Below the pieces are notes generated by a model that searched no databases, was not told where the DNA came from, and saw only the letters and a program-made list of their open reading frames with translations. Of a stretch of DNA of 64,000 nt, positions 43,972 through 52,986 are shown piece by piece. The DNA comes from Rahnella aquatilis CIP 78.65 = ATCC 33071 (GTDB taxonomy: Bacteria; Pseudomonadota; Gammaproteobacteria; Enterobacterales; Enterobacteriaceae), in NCBI RefSeq assembly GCF_000241955.1, contig NC_016818.1, positions 1,240,001-1,304,000 of the forward strand. Reading direction: 5' to 3'. Every line of letters starts with the position of its first letter. The stretch's first letter is position 1. Position numbers and translations under genes: made by a program.

Positions 43972-46074
43972 ATGCAGAGTGCAACAATGAGCACCACAAA
44001 ACACAAAGGATTACTGGAACTGACGCGCACATTGCTGCTGCAACAGACCATGACATCGCTGCTGGAAACCCTGACTCAGGTGATTCAGACTGCCGGTATT
44101 GCGGAGGCCGTGACACTCGTATTGTTCGACAATAACAGCGAACGCGTCAGTTTTTATGGTATCGATCCCCACCATCAGCCGGTCAGTTACGAAGATGAAA
44201 CGCTGCTGGCGACGGGCCCGGTGCATGCGCTGCTGAGCAATCCGAAAACGCAGGTCTGGCGCAGTGAAGCGCTGCATCTGCGCTATCCGCAACTGGCGGC
44301 GCTGAACCTGTATCCGGCGTTTACCGATTATTGTCTGGTGCCTTTGCTGGCTTCTTCCGGCTTGCTGGGCGGCTGCGAGTTTACCCGTCAGCATGCGACG
44401 CCGTTCAGTGAGGAAGACAGGAACGGTCTGTATGAGCTTTGCACGCTGGCTGCCATTGCGGTCGAACAGATCCAGCTACGTGAAAACGCCTTGCTTCAGC
44501 AATCCCTGCTGCGCCACGAGCGTGATGATTTCCGTATTCTGGTGGATATCACCAACGCCGTGCTGTCCAAACTGGATCTTGACGAACTGACCGGCGAAAT
44601 TGCCAAAACTATTCACCATTTCTTCCACATCAACGCCATCAGCATTGTGTTGTGTGATGCCGATAAAGACAGCGAACAGGCCAGTGTTTACGCGACACAT
44701 TACGTACAGACGCACGTCGCCGAGCGTGAACAGTCACGCATGACGCTCGACGGTTCACTGGAACAGCAGGTGATGAAATCCGGCGAAATGCTGCTGACCA
44801 ACGTGCGTCCTGCCGGAGAGCCGGATGGTGATGAAAGCACGCTGTTCCAGCTTTTATGGCGCGATCAGACCAAAACTCTGTGCATTCTGCCGTTACGCTT
44901 TGGTCATAAAACGCTGGGTGTTCTGAAACTGGCACAGTGCCAGCCGGATAACTTCAATTCCGCTAACCTGCGGGTGTTGCAACAGATCGCCGAACGCATT
45001 GCGATTGCCGTGGATAACGCGCTGGCCTATCAGGAAATTAAGAGCCTGAAGGAAAAGCTGCAACACGAAAACCTGTATCTCACCGAGCAGATCAACAGCA
45101 ATAACCCGGATTTCAGCGACATTGTCGGGCGCAGTTCCAGCATGTCGGCGGTACTGAAACAGGTTGAGATCGTGGCGAAAAGCGACTGTTCGGTGCTGAT
45201 CCTCGGTGAAACCGGCACCGGGAAAGAGCTGATTGCCCGTGCGATCCATAATCTGGGTGATCGCCGTGACCAGCGCATGGTGAAAATGAACTGCGCAGCC
45301 ATGCCTGCCGGATTGATGGAAAGTGATTTGTTCGGCCATGAAAAAGGTTCGTTTACCGGTGCCACCGCGCAACGGATGGGCCGCTTCGAACTGGCTGACA
45401 AAGGCACGTTATTTCTCGATGAAGTGGGTGAAATCCCCATTGAACTGCAACCGAAGCTGCTGCGCATTTTGCAGGAGCAGGAGTTCGAGCGCGTTGGTGG
45501 CAATAAACTGATTTCGGTGGATGTACGGATGATAGCGGCAACTAACCGCGATTTACGTCAGATGGTGGAGGATAAAGAATTTCGCAGTGACCTGTATTAC
45601 CGGCTGAATGTGTTCCCGATAGTCATCCCGCCGTTGCGTGAACGCCCTGAAGACATTCCGCAACTGGTGAAATTCCTGACCTATAAAATCGCCAAACGCA
45701 TGAAACGCACCATCGACAGTATTCCCGCCGAGACCTTGCGTTTATTAAGCCGGATGCCGTGGCCGGGTAACGTGCGCGAGCTTGAAAATGTTATTGAACG
45801 CGCTGTGCTGCTGACCCGCGGAACGGTGCTGGATTTACAACTTCCTGAACTCAATTATCCGTTGCCGGTGTCTCAGCCGGAGAGGATGACGCCCGCACCT
45901 GATAGTGCGCCCGCTCCGCATTTGAGTGAGGAAGACGAGCGCGAACATATTCTTCAGGTACTTAAGGAGACCAACGGCGTGGTCGCCGGTCCGCGTGGTG
46001 CGGCGCAACGTCTGGGGTTAAAACGCACGACGCTGTTATCGAGAATGAAGAAACTGGGTATTGCCGCGCATTAA
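43972..46074 (+). CDS. fhlA: Formate-responsive sigma-54 activator FhlA
   Basis: A 700-aa bacterial enhancer-binding protein. Two GAF domains (about 20-165 and 190-360) sense formate. The AAA+ domain (about 395-625) has Walker A GETGTGKE (about 412), the sigma-54 loop GSFTGA in place of the usual GAFTGA (about 459) and Walker B LFLDEVGEIP. The Fis-type HTH closes the protein (GAAQRLGLKRTTLLSRMKKLGI). The frame runs back to 43792 into hypE; 43972 (MQSATMSTTKHKG) or 43987 are the plausible starts, both with weak ribosome sites. It activates the three -24/-12 promoters in this cluster. Confidence 0.95.
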   Translation: MQSATMSTTKHKGLLELTRTLLLQQTMTSLLETLTQVIQTAGIAEAVTLVLFDNNSERVSFYGIDPHHQPVSYEDETLLATGPVHALLSNPKTQVWRSEALHLRYPQLAALNLYPAFTDYCLVPLLASSGLLGGCEFTRQHATPFSEEDRNGLYELCTLAAIAVEQIQLRENALLQQSLLRHERDDFRILVDITNAVLSKLDLDELTGEIAKTIHHFFHINAISIVLCDADKDSEQASVYATHYVQTHVAEREQSRMTLDGSLEQQVMKSGEMLLTNVRPAGEPDGDESTLFQLLWRDQTKTLCILPLRFGHKTLGVLKLAQCQPDNFNSANLRVLQQIAERIAIAVDNALAYQEIKSLKEKLQHENLYLTEQINSNNPDFSDIVGRSSSMSAVLKQVEIVAKSDCSVLILGETGTGKELIARAIHNLGDRRDQRMVKMNCAAMPAGLMESDLFGHEKGSFTGATAQRMGRFELADKGTLFLDEVGEIPIELQPKLLRILQEQEFERVGGNKLISVDVRMIAATNRDLRQMVEDKEFRSDLYYRLNVFPIVIPPLRERPEDIPQLVKFLTYKIAKRMKRTIDSIPAETLRLLSRMPWPGNVRELENVIERAVLLTRGTVLDLQLPELNYPLPVSQPERMTPAPDSAPAPHLSEEDEREHILQVLKETNGVVAGPRGAAQRLGLKRTTLLSRMKKLGIAAH

Positions 46075-46079
46075 CCGAA

Positions 46080-46622
46080 TCAGACTGCTTTTACCGCACC
46101 GGACAATGAAATATGGCCGATGCGGTAATGCTGCCCGCCGCCTGCCAGCGGGTTTCTCCCCGCCGTAAAATGTATTTTCTTCCAGTTTGTCGTGTCCCAG
46201 GCGGTGACGTCGATCAGTCTGTCATTTACGGTTTCTTCAGGTAATGGCGCAAGATCACTGAACGGTGCGATGTCCGTTATCTCTCTTTTGGCGTAAACCG
46301 CTTGTGCGACATCATCACTCATTCTTGCTGACAGCACAGGATAAACCCGGATCTGCGGCCAGCCGAAGGCGTTGGCGACGCCCTGAAAACCCGCTCCTGA
46401 AATGAACCGGTTCATGCCTGACACGTCCTGCCACAAATAAAACGGCGCGTAGATATTTTCTGCACTGCCGGTTTGCGGGCAGTCACGTCGGGAATAGAGA
46501 TACGTTTTGAAAATAAGCCCCGCAAAGCCATCCGTCCGATATCCGTTATCGGCAATGCGCTTTTCAATAATGCCCATGTCGTAATCTGCGGGCAGCGTAA
46601 AACTGTATTGCATGGCAATCAT
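46080..46622 (-). CDS. DUF4865 family protein
   Basis: A 180-aa cytoplasmic protein. MQYSFTLPADYDMGIIEKRI, GLIFKTYLYS, YAPFYLWQDVSGMNRFI and FGWPQIRVY fit DUF4865, a family of unknown function related in fold to small ferredoxin-like monooxygenase domains (an inference). It starts in a TGATG overlap with the tautomerase gene, so the two are translated together. It is convergent with fhlA, with 5 bp between stops. Confidence 0.8.
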   Translation of the reverse strand: MIAMQYSFTLPADYDMGIIEKRIADNGYRTDGFAGLIFKTYLYSRRDCPQTGSAENIYAPFYLWQDVSGMNRFISGAGFQGVANAFGWPQIRVYPVLSARMSDDVAQAVYAKREITDIAPFSDLAPLPEETVNDRLIDVTAWDTTNWKKIHFTAGRNPLAGGGQHYRIGHISLSGAVKAV

Positions 46623-47026
46623 CAGGCGGCTCCCTGTGGAATTCTGAACATTTCGCCGTAACTGAACGACCAGTCTTCCGGCCGGGTAAAACTGACCACC
46701 ACCATCACATCAGCCTGAGAAATGCCCAGCGTGAGGTGTAGCTTTTCGGCCAGATGCCGGAACAGTTGCTGTTTCTGGTAGCTGTTACGCGGTTTCCCCG
46801 CCGTAATGTGAAACAGCAAAAAATCGTCTGAACGCCGGTCATTTTCGCCAGCTAAATAGGTCGGACTGATCACCCGCTGGCGGCGGCCTGCCGGTTCGAA
46901 TAACTGAAAACAATCCTCTTTGGGCACGGAAAAGTGATCAACCAGCGCTTCCTGCAATATGGCTGAAATGGCGTCCTGCCAGGCATCCGCGCGGTGAGCA
47001 GGTAAAGATATTCGGGTAAAAGGCAT
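46622..47026 (-). CDS. Tautomerase-family protein
   Basis: A 134-aa protein starting MPFTRISLPA, so after Met removal Pro1 (here Pro2) can act as the tautomerase catalytic base. The family region continues with KEDCFQLFEP and LHLTLGISQADVMVVV, as in the two-unit Tautomerase_2 type. Its substrate is unknown. It lies in an operon with a CMD protein (22-bp gap) and a DUF4865 protein (1-bp overlap). Confidence 0.82.
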   Translation of the reverse strand: MPFTRISLPAHRADAWQDAISAILQEALVDHFSVPKEDCFQLFEPAGRRQRVISPTYLAGENDRRSDDFLLFHITAGKPRNSYQKQQLFRHLAEKLHLTLGISQADVMVVVSFTRPEDWSFSYGEMFRIPQGAA

Positions 47027-47048
47027 TGTCAGTTCCTCCGGTTACTGG

Positions 47049-47372
47049 TTACTGACCATTGAGAGCGGCGAAGCGGGTCAGGGCAGACGCGGCGGCGGGC
47101 CATCCGGCATAAAACGCCAGATGGGTGATCACTTCCGCAAGCTCGGCATGCGTGACACCGTTGCTGACCGCCAGATCCAGATGAAAAGGCAGTTGTTCAA
47201 CGCGACTGAGGGCAATCAGTGCGGCAACAGTGATCAGGCTGCGGTCACGCGCAGGCAGTTCGTTTCGTTTCCACAGATCGCCGAACAGCACCTGTTCCGT
47301 CAGTTCTGCAAATTTGGGCGTCAGACGCGACATGCTATCCAGTGTCTGCGTTTGGGAAGAGGTCGTGCTCAT
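47049..47372 (-). CDS. Carboxymuconolactone decarboxylase (CMD/AhpD-like) family protein
   Basis: A 107-aa all-helical protein. LFGDLWKRNELPARDRSLITVAALIAL and VTHAELAEVITHLAFYAGWPAAASAL match the CMD family. The CxxC pair of AhpD peroxidases is absent (no Cys at all), so a thiol peroxidase role is unlikely; a decarboxylase or lactonase-like role is possible. It is the first gene of a three-gene operon divergent from a LysR regulator across 105 bp. An AAGGAG site supports the start. Confidence 0.87.
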   Translation of the reverse strand: MSTTSSQTQTLDSMSRLTPKFAELTEQVLFGDLWKRNELPARDRSLITVAALIALSRVEQLPFHLDLAVSNGVTHAELAEVITHLAFYAGWPAAASALTRFAALNGQ

Positions 47373-47477
47373 ATCAGGCTCCTTTTTGTCGGTGTGAAAA
47401 GGAGCATAAGAGGTTATGATTATCCTGAATATCGAAAATATCAGCAGTGTTAATCCATAAAAACAGGATGATTAAGC

Positions 47478-48359
47478 ATGGCGAAAAGACCGGTCACTTT
47501 TGATTCAGAAGCCTTGCGCAGTTTTGTTACCGGCATTGAGCTGGGGAGTTTTGTGCTGGCCGCTGACCGGCTGGGGCGCTCAACGTCTGCCGTCAGCGCA
47601 CAGCTGAAAAAGCTGGAACAACAGGCGGGCACGGAGCTGGTGCAGAAATCCGGACGGCACCTGAGCCTGACCGGACGCGGCGAAGTGATGCTGAGTTATG
47701 CGCGGCGGATCCTCAGCCTGAATGATGAGGCCAGCGCCGTGCTGCTTGCCAGCGCGCTGAGTGGCAGCCTGAATCTGGGAATGCAGGAGGATTTCGGCGA
47801 AACCCTGTTACCGGCCATTCTTGGCACATTCACCCGCGCGCATCCGCAGGTGCAGGTTTCCGCCAGCATTACCCGCAATCAGCAACTGCTGGACGGGATC
47901 CGCCATAACGAGTTTGATCTGGCGGTGTGCTGGCAGGCCGATGAAACGCCACTTTTCCCGTCGAGCCGGTCGCTCGGGCGTATACCGCTGCGCTGGATTG
48001 GCCCTGAAAATTTCGACCTGAAGCATTATCAGGAAACCGGCGAACCGGTGCCTTTACTGGTGTTCGAAGCGCCGTGCCTGATGCGTAACGCTGCGACGAC
48101 GGCGCTGGATAATGCCGGTATTGCCTGGCGGATAGCCTTCACCAGCCGCAGTCTGAGCGGGATCTGGGCGGCAATGTCGGCGGGATTAGGCATCACCGTG
48201 CGCACAGATTTCGGTAAACCCGCCGTAGTACGAATATTGAATGAATTGCCCGCGCCGGGTGAGGTGGGGATCAGCCTTCATCAAAGCCTGACGCCCCCTG
48301 GCGAGGCGGCCGCCAGCCTGAGAGAGGCGATTATCAGCTTCTTCACGCCGCGGCACTGA
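47478..48359 (+). CDS. LysR-family regulator, divergent from the CMD operon
   Basis: A 293-aa LysR protein. The HTH is residues 5-64 (LRSFVTGIELGSFVLAADRLGRSTSAVSAQLKKLEQQ), followed by the effector domain (LNLGMQEDFGETLLPAILGTF). Its divergent position predicts control of the CMD-tautomerase-DUF4865 operon. The effector is unknown. The sequence resembles the LysR branch found with small redox or isomerase operons, without allowing a named orthologue. Confidence 0.88.
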   Translation: MAKRPVTFDSEALRSFVTGIELGSFVLAADRLGRSTSAVSAQLKKLEQQAGTELVQKSGRHLSLTGRGEVMLSYARRILSLNDEASAVLLASALSGSLNLGMQEDFGETLLPAILGTFTRAHPQVQVSASITRNQQLLDGIRHNEFDLAVCWQADETPLFPSSRSLGRIPLRWIGPENFDLKHYQETGEPVPLLVFEAPCLMRNAATTALDNAGIAWRIAFTSRSLSGIWAAMSAGLGITVRTDFGKPAVVRILNELPAPGEVGISLHQSLTPPGEAAASLREAIISFFTPRH

Positions 48360-48369
48360 GTCGCTGTGA

Positions 48370-48570
48370 TTATTTTTTAGCCGGTTGCTGGCGGTAGTGT
48401 TCCAGACGCTCGCGAAAATAGGCGCGCAGATGCTCCGGCTGCTCCATTTCCACTTCATCTGCATTCACCGGCAGATTATTGCGTTCACGCACCGCCACCG
48501 TTCCGGCGGCCAGACCGGCGCTCACTTTATCCATTTCTTCTTTACTCAGACCTGCGAGAGTTTTGTTCAT
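48370..48570 (-). CDS. holE: DNA polymerase III theta subunit (HolE-like)
   Basis: A 66-aa helical protein. [25 protein letters not shown] and [20 protein letters not shown] align with E. coli HolE (76 aa), which binds and stabilises the epsilon proofreading subunit. It is about ten residues shorter at the C-terminus. Convergent with lysR (10-bp gap) and not in an operon. Confidence 0.88.
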   Translation of the reverse strand: MNKTLAGLSKEEMDKVSAGLAAGTVAVRERNNLPVNADEVEMEQPEHLRAYFRERLEHYRQQPAKK

Positions 48571-48594
48571 GGTGTCTCCTTGGATATGTTCAGT

Positions 48595-48614
48595 TGCTCC
48601 GGAAGGGGAGGGTT
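48595..48614 (+). repeat. Possible remnant of the palindromic intergenic repeat
   Basis: TTGCTCC followed by GGAAGGGGAGGGTT matches the two ends of the first palindrome of copy C, with about ten central bases missing. It sits in the 42-bp gap between the glycosyltransferase-like gene and holE. Confidence 0.4.
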
Positions 48615-49617
48615 ATGTTAACTCACTCCCGACCAATGTCCTTAACATGCCGTCTGCACAGTATTTTTCCAGCAGGGCAATGTCGACTTTTTGATGAGCG
48701 GTTGAAATAAAACGGGCAAGAGTCGTGGGATCATCTTCGCCCCAGATAAAAACCCTCTCCGGGCTATAAAAAGCATGTTCTTTAATTGATCCATTATTGG
48801 TAATCAGTTTTTTATTAAAAGCCATGGCTTCGAGTGCGCGTAAAGTTAAACCACGCTGGCCCGGTTTGTTAATTTCCAGAACGATATCCGAATTCATCAG
48901 CTTTTCAATATTCTGCTGATAGGTCAGTTTTTCATTGATGCAGAAGCGGGGATAACGTGGGTTTTGTGCGCCACCGCCTACCAGATAAAAATCTGGCTGA
49001 CAGTGACTTTCCAGCAACAGCGGCGCCAAATTCTCAATAAGCGCAGCGCGGTCATCGTCGTAGCCGCCCACATAAAAGCAGGATCCGGACTCAGCGGTAT
49101 GGCGGGTGTCAGAGGGCTGGTGAGCAATTTCACTACGGGTGAAAGGTAAAAACTGGTTCACGTACGAAAGATGATATTGCTTACAATCTTCCGGATCGAA
49201 GCTGTAAATGACGTCAAAAGTAGAACGGACTCTGTCCAGATAGTTTTCGTCTTCAGAAAGCAATTTCAGACGACGTCTTTTTGATGTCAGCGCAGCCACG
49301 GAGTCACGCAAGACGAGTATTTTTTTGCATTTGAGAAGGGAAAGTAAATCCAGTATCAGAAAAGCACTGTAGCCGTTACAAATGATGACATCGTTTTCCC
49401 GTACATGGCGGAACTTGATGGCAATCTGAAGTTTCTGATGCCAGTGTCTGAGACACTTTCCTGGCAGTAATGCATGCAGTGATTTGAAATGCTGTTTAAC
49501 GTTATAGATTGCATGCACATTAAATTCGTTTTTGAGTGTCGACGTCATCATCCTTTCGTATTCTGAGTTCCACTCGATGAAATGTATTTTTGTCTGTGCC
49601 GAAAGTTTGTTTGCCAT
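48613..49617 (-). CDS. Glycosyltransferase-like protein (GT-B type, LPS/capsule style)
   Basis: A 334-aa cytoplasmic protein without TM segments. The C-terminal half has the GT-B layout: [22 protein letters not shown] (nucleotide-sugar domain strand and helix), [54 protein letters not shown]. The last segment resembles the donor-binding E-x-x-A-x-x-K motif of surface-polysaccharide glycosyltransferases. Donor and acceptor are unknown. Codon use is clearly more AT-rich than neighbours and the gene stands alone, suggesting acquisition. A GGGAGGAGC site supports the start. Confidence 0.7.
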   Translation of the reverse strand: MANKLSAQTKIHFIEWNSEYERMMTSTLKNEFNVHAIYNVKQHFKSLHALLPGKCLRHWHQKLQIAIKFRHVRENDVIICNGYSAFLILDLLSLLKCKKILVLRDSVAALTSKRRRLKLLSEDENYLDRVRSTFDVIYSFDPEDCKQYHLSYVNQFLPFTRSEIAHQPSDTRHTAESGSCFYVGGYDDDRAALIENLAPLLLESHCQPDFYLVGGGAQNPRYPRFCINEKLTYQQNIEKLMNSDIVLEINKPGQRGLTLRALEAMAFNKKLITNNGSIKEHAFYSPERVFIWGEDDPTTLARFISTAHQKVDIALLEKYCADGMLRTLVGSELT

Positions 49618-49769
49618 TGCTCCTCCCTTTTGCCCCGCAGTTTAGCATTCCCGGCGGCCAAAAAGTTTTGCTCCCTTCGATGACGACGACCCGATTTCAC
49701 CACCGGCTTACAAAATCGGCAAAAACAGGCCATTATTTAACCTTCACTTGTCCGGAACGGAGCCTGAAG

Positions 49770-50675
49770 ATGACCCGAATGACAGCGAAAGATTTCCCGC
49801 CTGAACTCCTCGAATATTTTGATTTTTACGTGCACGGCAAAATGACCAAACGTGAGTTTCTTGATCTCTCGGCGAAGTTTGTGGCGGGCGGATTGTCGCT
49901 GGCTGCGCTGACGACGCTGATGACGCCAAATTATGCCTACGCCGAACAGGTACCCTTCACCGATCCGGATATTGTGGCGCAATACATTCAGTATCCGTCG
50001 CCGCAGGGGCACGGCAGCGTGAAGGGCTATCTGGTGCGTCCGGCCAAAGTGACCGGCAAAGTGCCTGGCGTGGTGGTGGTGCATGAAAATCGCGGACTGA
50101 ATCCGTATATCGAAGATGTCGCACGGCGGGTGGCAAAAGCCGGATTTGTCGCGCTGGCGCCGGACGGACTGAGTTCGGTCGGCGGTTATCCGGGCAATGA
50201 TGAGAAAGGGCGCGAGCTGCAAAAACAAGTCGATCCAACCAAACTGATGAACGACTTTTTTGCAGCGGTGGAATTTCTGATGCACCACGAGACCGGCACC
50301 GGCAAAGTCGGCATCACCGGTTTCTGTTACGGTGGTGGCGTGGCGAATGCGGCTGCGGTGGCTTACCCGGAACTGGCGGCCGCCGTGCCGTTCTACGGAC
50401 GCCAGCCGAAAGCGGAAGATGTGCCGCACATCAAAGCGCCGTTATTGTTGCATTATGCTGAACTGGATAAGCCGATTACCGAAGGCTGGCCTGCATATGA
50501 AGCGGCGCTGAAGGCCAATAATAAAGTTTATGAAGCGCATATTTACCCCGGCGTGAATCACGGGTTTCATAACGATTCGACGCCGCGTTATGACAAAGCG
50601 GCGGCGGATTTAGCGTGGGAAAGAACCCTTGCCTGGTTTAAAAAGTACCTCGGGCCGCAGACAGAAAGCGCATAA
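49770..50675 (+). CDS. yghX: Dienelactone-hydrolase family protein YghX
   Basis: A 301-aa alpha/beta hydrolase. Residues 28-55 form a hydrophobic N-terminal segment ([24 protein letters not shown]), possibly a signal or anchor. The hydrolase domain has the Cys nucleophile in [13 protein letters not shown] (dienelactone-hydrolase type), the oxyanion [16 protein letters not shown] and the terminal His in GVNHGFHND. It aligns end to end with E. coli YghX. The frame opens at 49590, but [20 protein letters not shown] is the family start, with GGAG upstream. It faces yghU, as in E. coli the genes lie together. Confidence 0.92.
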   Translation: MTRMTAKDFPPELLEYFDFYVHGKMTKREFLDLSAKFVAGGLSLAALTTLMTPNYAYAEQVPFTDPDIVAQYIQYPSPQGHGSVKGYLVRPAKVTGKVPGVVVVHENRGLNPYIEDVARRVAKAGFVALAPDGLSSVGGYPGNDEKGRELQKQVDPTKLMNDFFAAVEFLMHHETGTGKVGITGFCYGGGVANAAAVAYPELAAAVPFYGRQPKAEDVPHIKAPLLLHYAELDKPITEGWPAYEAALKANNKVYEAHIYPGVNHGFHNDSTPRYDKAAADLAWERTLAWFKKYLGPQTESA

Positions 50676-50678
50676 AAG

Positions 50679-50711
50679 AAAAGGGCAGGATCGCAAAATC
50701 CTGCCCTTTTT
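50679..50711. terminator. Bidirectional terminator between yghX and yghU
   Basis: AAAAGGGCAGGAT-CGCAAA-ATCCTGCCCTTTT gives a 13-bp stem with A and T runs on both sides. It lies between two convergent genes. Confidence 0.92.
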
Positions 50712-50727
50712 GTTTTTCAGCCGCCCG

Positions 50728-51573
50728 TCAGGATTTCAGAATGCCATCGAAATCCGCGGCATCATGGCGCTCTTCCAGCTGTTCATCACCCCAGGTACGA
50801 TTGACAATGCGTCCGCGTTTGACTGCCGGACGGTTTGCCACTTCAGCCGCCCAGCGCTGGAAGTGCTTATAGGATTCGATGTCGAGGAATTTGGCCGACT
50901 CGTACAGACCGCCCTGCGCCAGGCTGCCGTACCAGGTGAAAATGGCGATATCGGCAATGGTGTATTCTTCACCGGCAATAAAACGGTGCTCAGCAAGCTG
51001 ACGGTCTAATACGTCGAGCTGGCGTTTGGCTTCCATGGTAAAGCGGTTAATGGCGTATTCGATTTTAACCGGTGCGTAATGGTAGAAATGGCCGAAACCG
51101 CCGCCAAGATACGGCGCGGAACCTTGCAGCCAGAACAACCAGTTCAGGGTTTCGGTGCGACCGGCGAGGTCTTTGGGCAGGAATTGGCCAAATTTTTCCG
51201 CCAGATAGAGCAGGATGTTGCCGGATTCAAATACGCGCACCGGCGGTGTAGTGGAGTTGTCCAGCAATGCCGGGATTTTCGAGTTCGGGTTAACGTCAAC
51301 AAAGCCGCTGGAGAACTGATCGCCTTCGTTGATGCGGATAATAAATGCATCGTATTCCGCACCGCTGATGCCCAGCGCCAGTAACTCTTCCAGCAGGATC
51401 GTCACTTTCTGGCCGTTCGGCGTGCCAAGGGAATAAAGCTGAAGCGGGTGTTTACCCACCGGCAGCGTTTTTTCGTGCGTCGGGCCCGCTATCGGGCGGT
51501 TGATGTTCGAGAACTTGCTGACTTCATCTTTATTCCAGGTCCAGACTTCAGGGGGCTGATACTGTTCTGACAT
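50728..51573 (-). CDS. yghU: Glutathione S-transferase-like disulfide reductase YghU
   Basis: A 281-aa Nu-class GST with disulfide-bond reductase activity, using two glutathiones. The thioredoxin-like domain is about residues 45-125 (YSLGTPNGQKVTILLEEL; NPNSKIPAL), with the helical domain after 135 (NWLFWLQGSAPYLGGGFGHFYHYAPVKIEYAINRFTMEAKRQLDVLD). The TPNGQKVT segment is the glutathione-site signature of YghU. The frame extends to 51609; MSEQYQPPEVWTW at 51573 matches the family and has a GGAGA site. Confidence 0.95.
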   Translation of the reverse strand: MSEQYQPPEVWTWNKDEVSKFSNINRPIAGPTHEKTLPVGKHPLQLYSLGTPNGQKVTILLEELLALGISGAEYDAFIIRINEGDQFSSGFVDVNPNSKIPALLDNSTTPPVRVFESGNILLYLAEKFGQFLPKDLAGRTETLNWLFWLQGSAPYLGGGFGHFYHYAPVKIEYAINRFTMEAKRQLDVLDRQLAEHRFIAGEEYTIADIAIFTWYGSLAQGGLYESAKFLDIESYKHFQRWAAEVANRPAVKRGRIVNRTWGDEQLEERHDAADFDGILKS

Positions 51574-51664
51574 TGCAATCTCCGCATCTTTTTTTGAGTT
51601 AAGACCCAAAAGTTTAGCAGGAGATAATCAATGGCGACGCTGAGAATGTGCCCTTGGCGGGCGG

Positions 51665-52726
51665 CTAGCTGGCAGTGTGATACAACCCTTTGCGCTTCCA
51701 TTTCACATCGGCCACCGACTGGCCGGTGTGAATTTTTCCCTGTAACAGCAGATTAAATTTCGCGCCGGTGGCCCGTGTCAGGCGGCTTTGCAGAATATAC
51801 ACGGCCTCACTGCCCAGCTCGCGGCAGGGTAAAAGCATGGACGTAAAGTTCATCGGCGTGAGGGTTTTCAGGTCATGCTCGAAATCCATGCTGATCAGCG
51901 AAATATCTTCCGGCACCTGAAGGCCGCGCGCCGTCAGGGCTTCCAGGGTGGCGTGGGCAATGGGCGTACTGCCGCAAATAATCGCCGACGGCAGCGATTC
52001 ATGCGTATGTTCGCGCAGGTATTTTTCAAAACTTTCCCGCGCCAGTTCTTTACCATTGCCGTGATTTATCAGCAAATGCGTGGCTTCGTCGAAAACGATG
52101 TGATGTTCCAGGCAGGCACGTTTAAAGCCGTCCAGCCGCTGCATCATGGTTTCACGGCGCAGATCGGTGAACAGTAAAACCGGGCGATGGCCCTTGAGAA
52201 ACAGGAAATTTGCCGCGCTGTAGCCCAGGGAATAATGGTCTGCGGATACGCAATCGAGGCGCATTTCACGGTCTTTGGCATTGACCATCACCACCGGCTT
52301 ATTGGATTCTGCGGCCAGGCGATAAAGCATCACGTCATCAATACCGATGATGATGATCCCGTCGGCATCCGACTGATGCAGCGCCTGCATAAAGACGGCA
52401 ATATCCGGATCATTCACCTCAAGCGCACATTTGCGGATATGAATATCGAAGCGCGCCACTTCCGCCGTTATTTGCTGAATTACTTCATAATAGTAGAGAT
52501 CTTCATACGGAGAAAAAGCCGCCGGAGGCGCGCAAATTAACAGAGAATTCATTAACAGACGACTGGCAGGAATGTCGCGCAAAATACCCATATTTCGCGC
52601 ATGGGTAAATACTTTTTCTTTTGCCTGCGGGCTGACATTTGCTTTCCCTGCCAGCACACGGGAAACGGTGCTTGGAGATAGCCCGGTTAACTCTGCTATT
52701 TGCCTGATTTTTAATTTTCCCGTCAT
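51665..52726 (-). CDS. LacI-family transcriptional repressor of the sugar/polyol operon
   Basis: A 353-aa LacI/GalR protein. The HTH and hinge helix fill residues 5-60 (IRQIAELTGLSPSTVSRVLAGKANVS). The periplasmic-binding-like domain follows (ADGIIIIGIDDVML; GHRPVLLFTDL; PSAIICGSTPIA). It is divergent from the Gfo/Idh/MocA-transporter operon across 260 bp, so it should control that operon. The inducer is unknown. Confidence 0.9.
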   Translation of the reverse strand: MTGKLKIRQIAELTGLSPSTVSRVLAGKANVSPQAKEKVFTHARNMGILRDIPASRLLMNSLLICAPPAAFSPYEDLYYYEVIQQITAEVARFDIHIRKCALEVNDPDIAVFMQALHQSDADGIIIIGIDDVMLYRLAAESNKPVVMVNAKDREMRLDCVSADHYSLGYSAANFLFLKGHRPVLLFTDLRRETMMQRLDGFKRACLEHHIVFDEATHLLINHGNGKELARESFEKYLREHTHESLPSAIICGSTPIAHATLEALTARGLQVPEDISLISMDFEHDLKTLTPMNFTSMLLPCRELGSEAVYILQSRLTRATGAKFNLLLQGKIHTGQSVADVKWKRKGLYHTAS

Positions 52727-52916
52727 TTTGTGATCAACGCCTCATAAGAAGATGGACTTATTGCCACGGTTAACTGATTGTAATTAATGAGCTATTCCCC
52801 ATCATAACAAAACTCACCGGCCACACTGCAATTCCTGTCACAAATAGCGGTTGTTGGAAAAAAAAGCCGTTACTACTCTCCTCAATAACAGCGCTGAAGA
52901 ATAAAAACTGTATTTC

Positions 52917-52949
52917 GTCACACTGAATTTTTAATAAATTCAGCAAGGT
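52917..52949. promoter_or_regulatory. Inverted repeat upstream of the dehydrogenase operon (candidate operator)
   Basis: CTGAATTT-TTAAT-AAATTCAG (52923-52943) is a perfect 8-bp inverted repeat, flanked by CGTCAC and GTGACG in inverted order. It lies 44-70 nt before the first Gfo/Idh/MocA gene. It could be an operator for the divergent LacI protein or a leader hairpin. It lacks the central CG typical of LacI-family operators. Confidence 0.35.
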
Positions 52950-52986
52950 GACGCACACCGTTCGGTTTAAAACGAGGAGTAAGATA

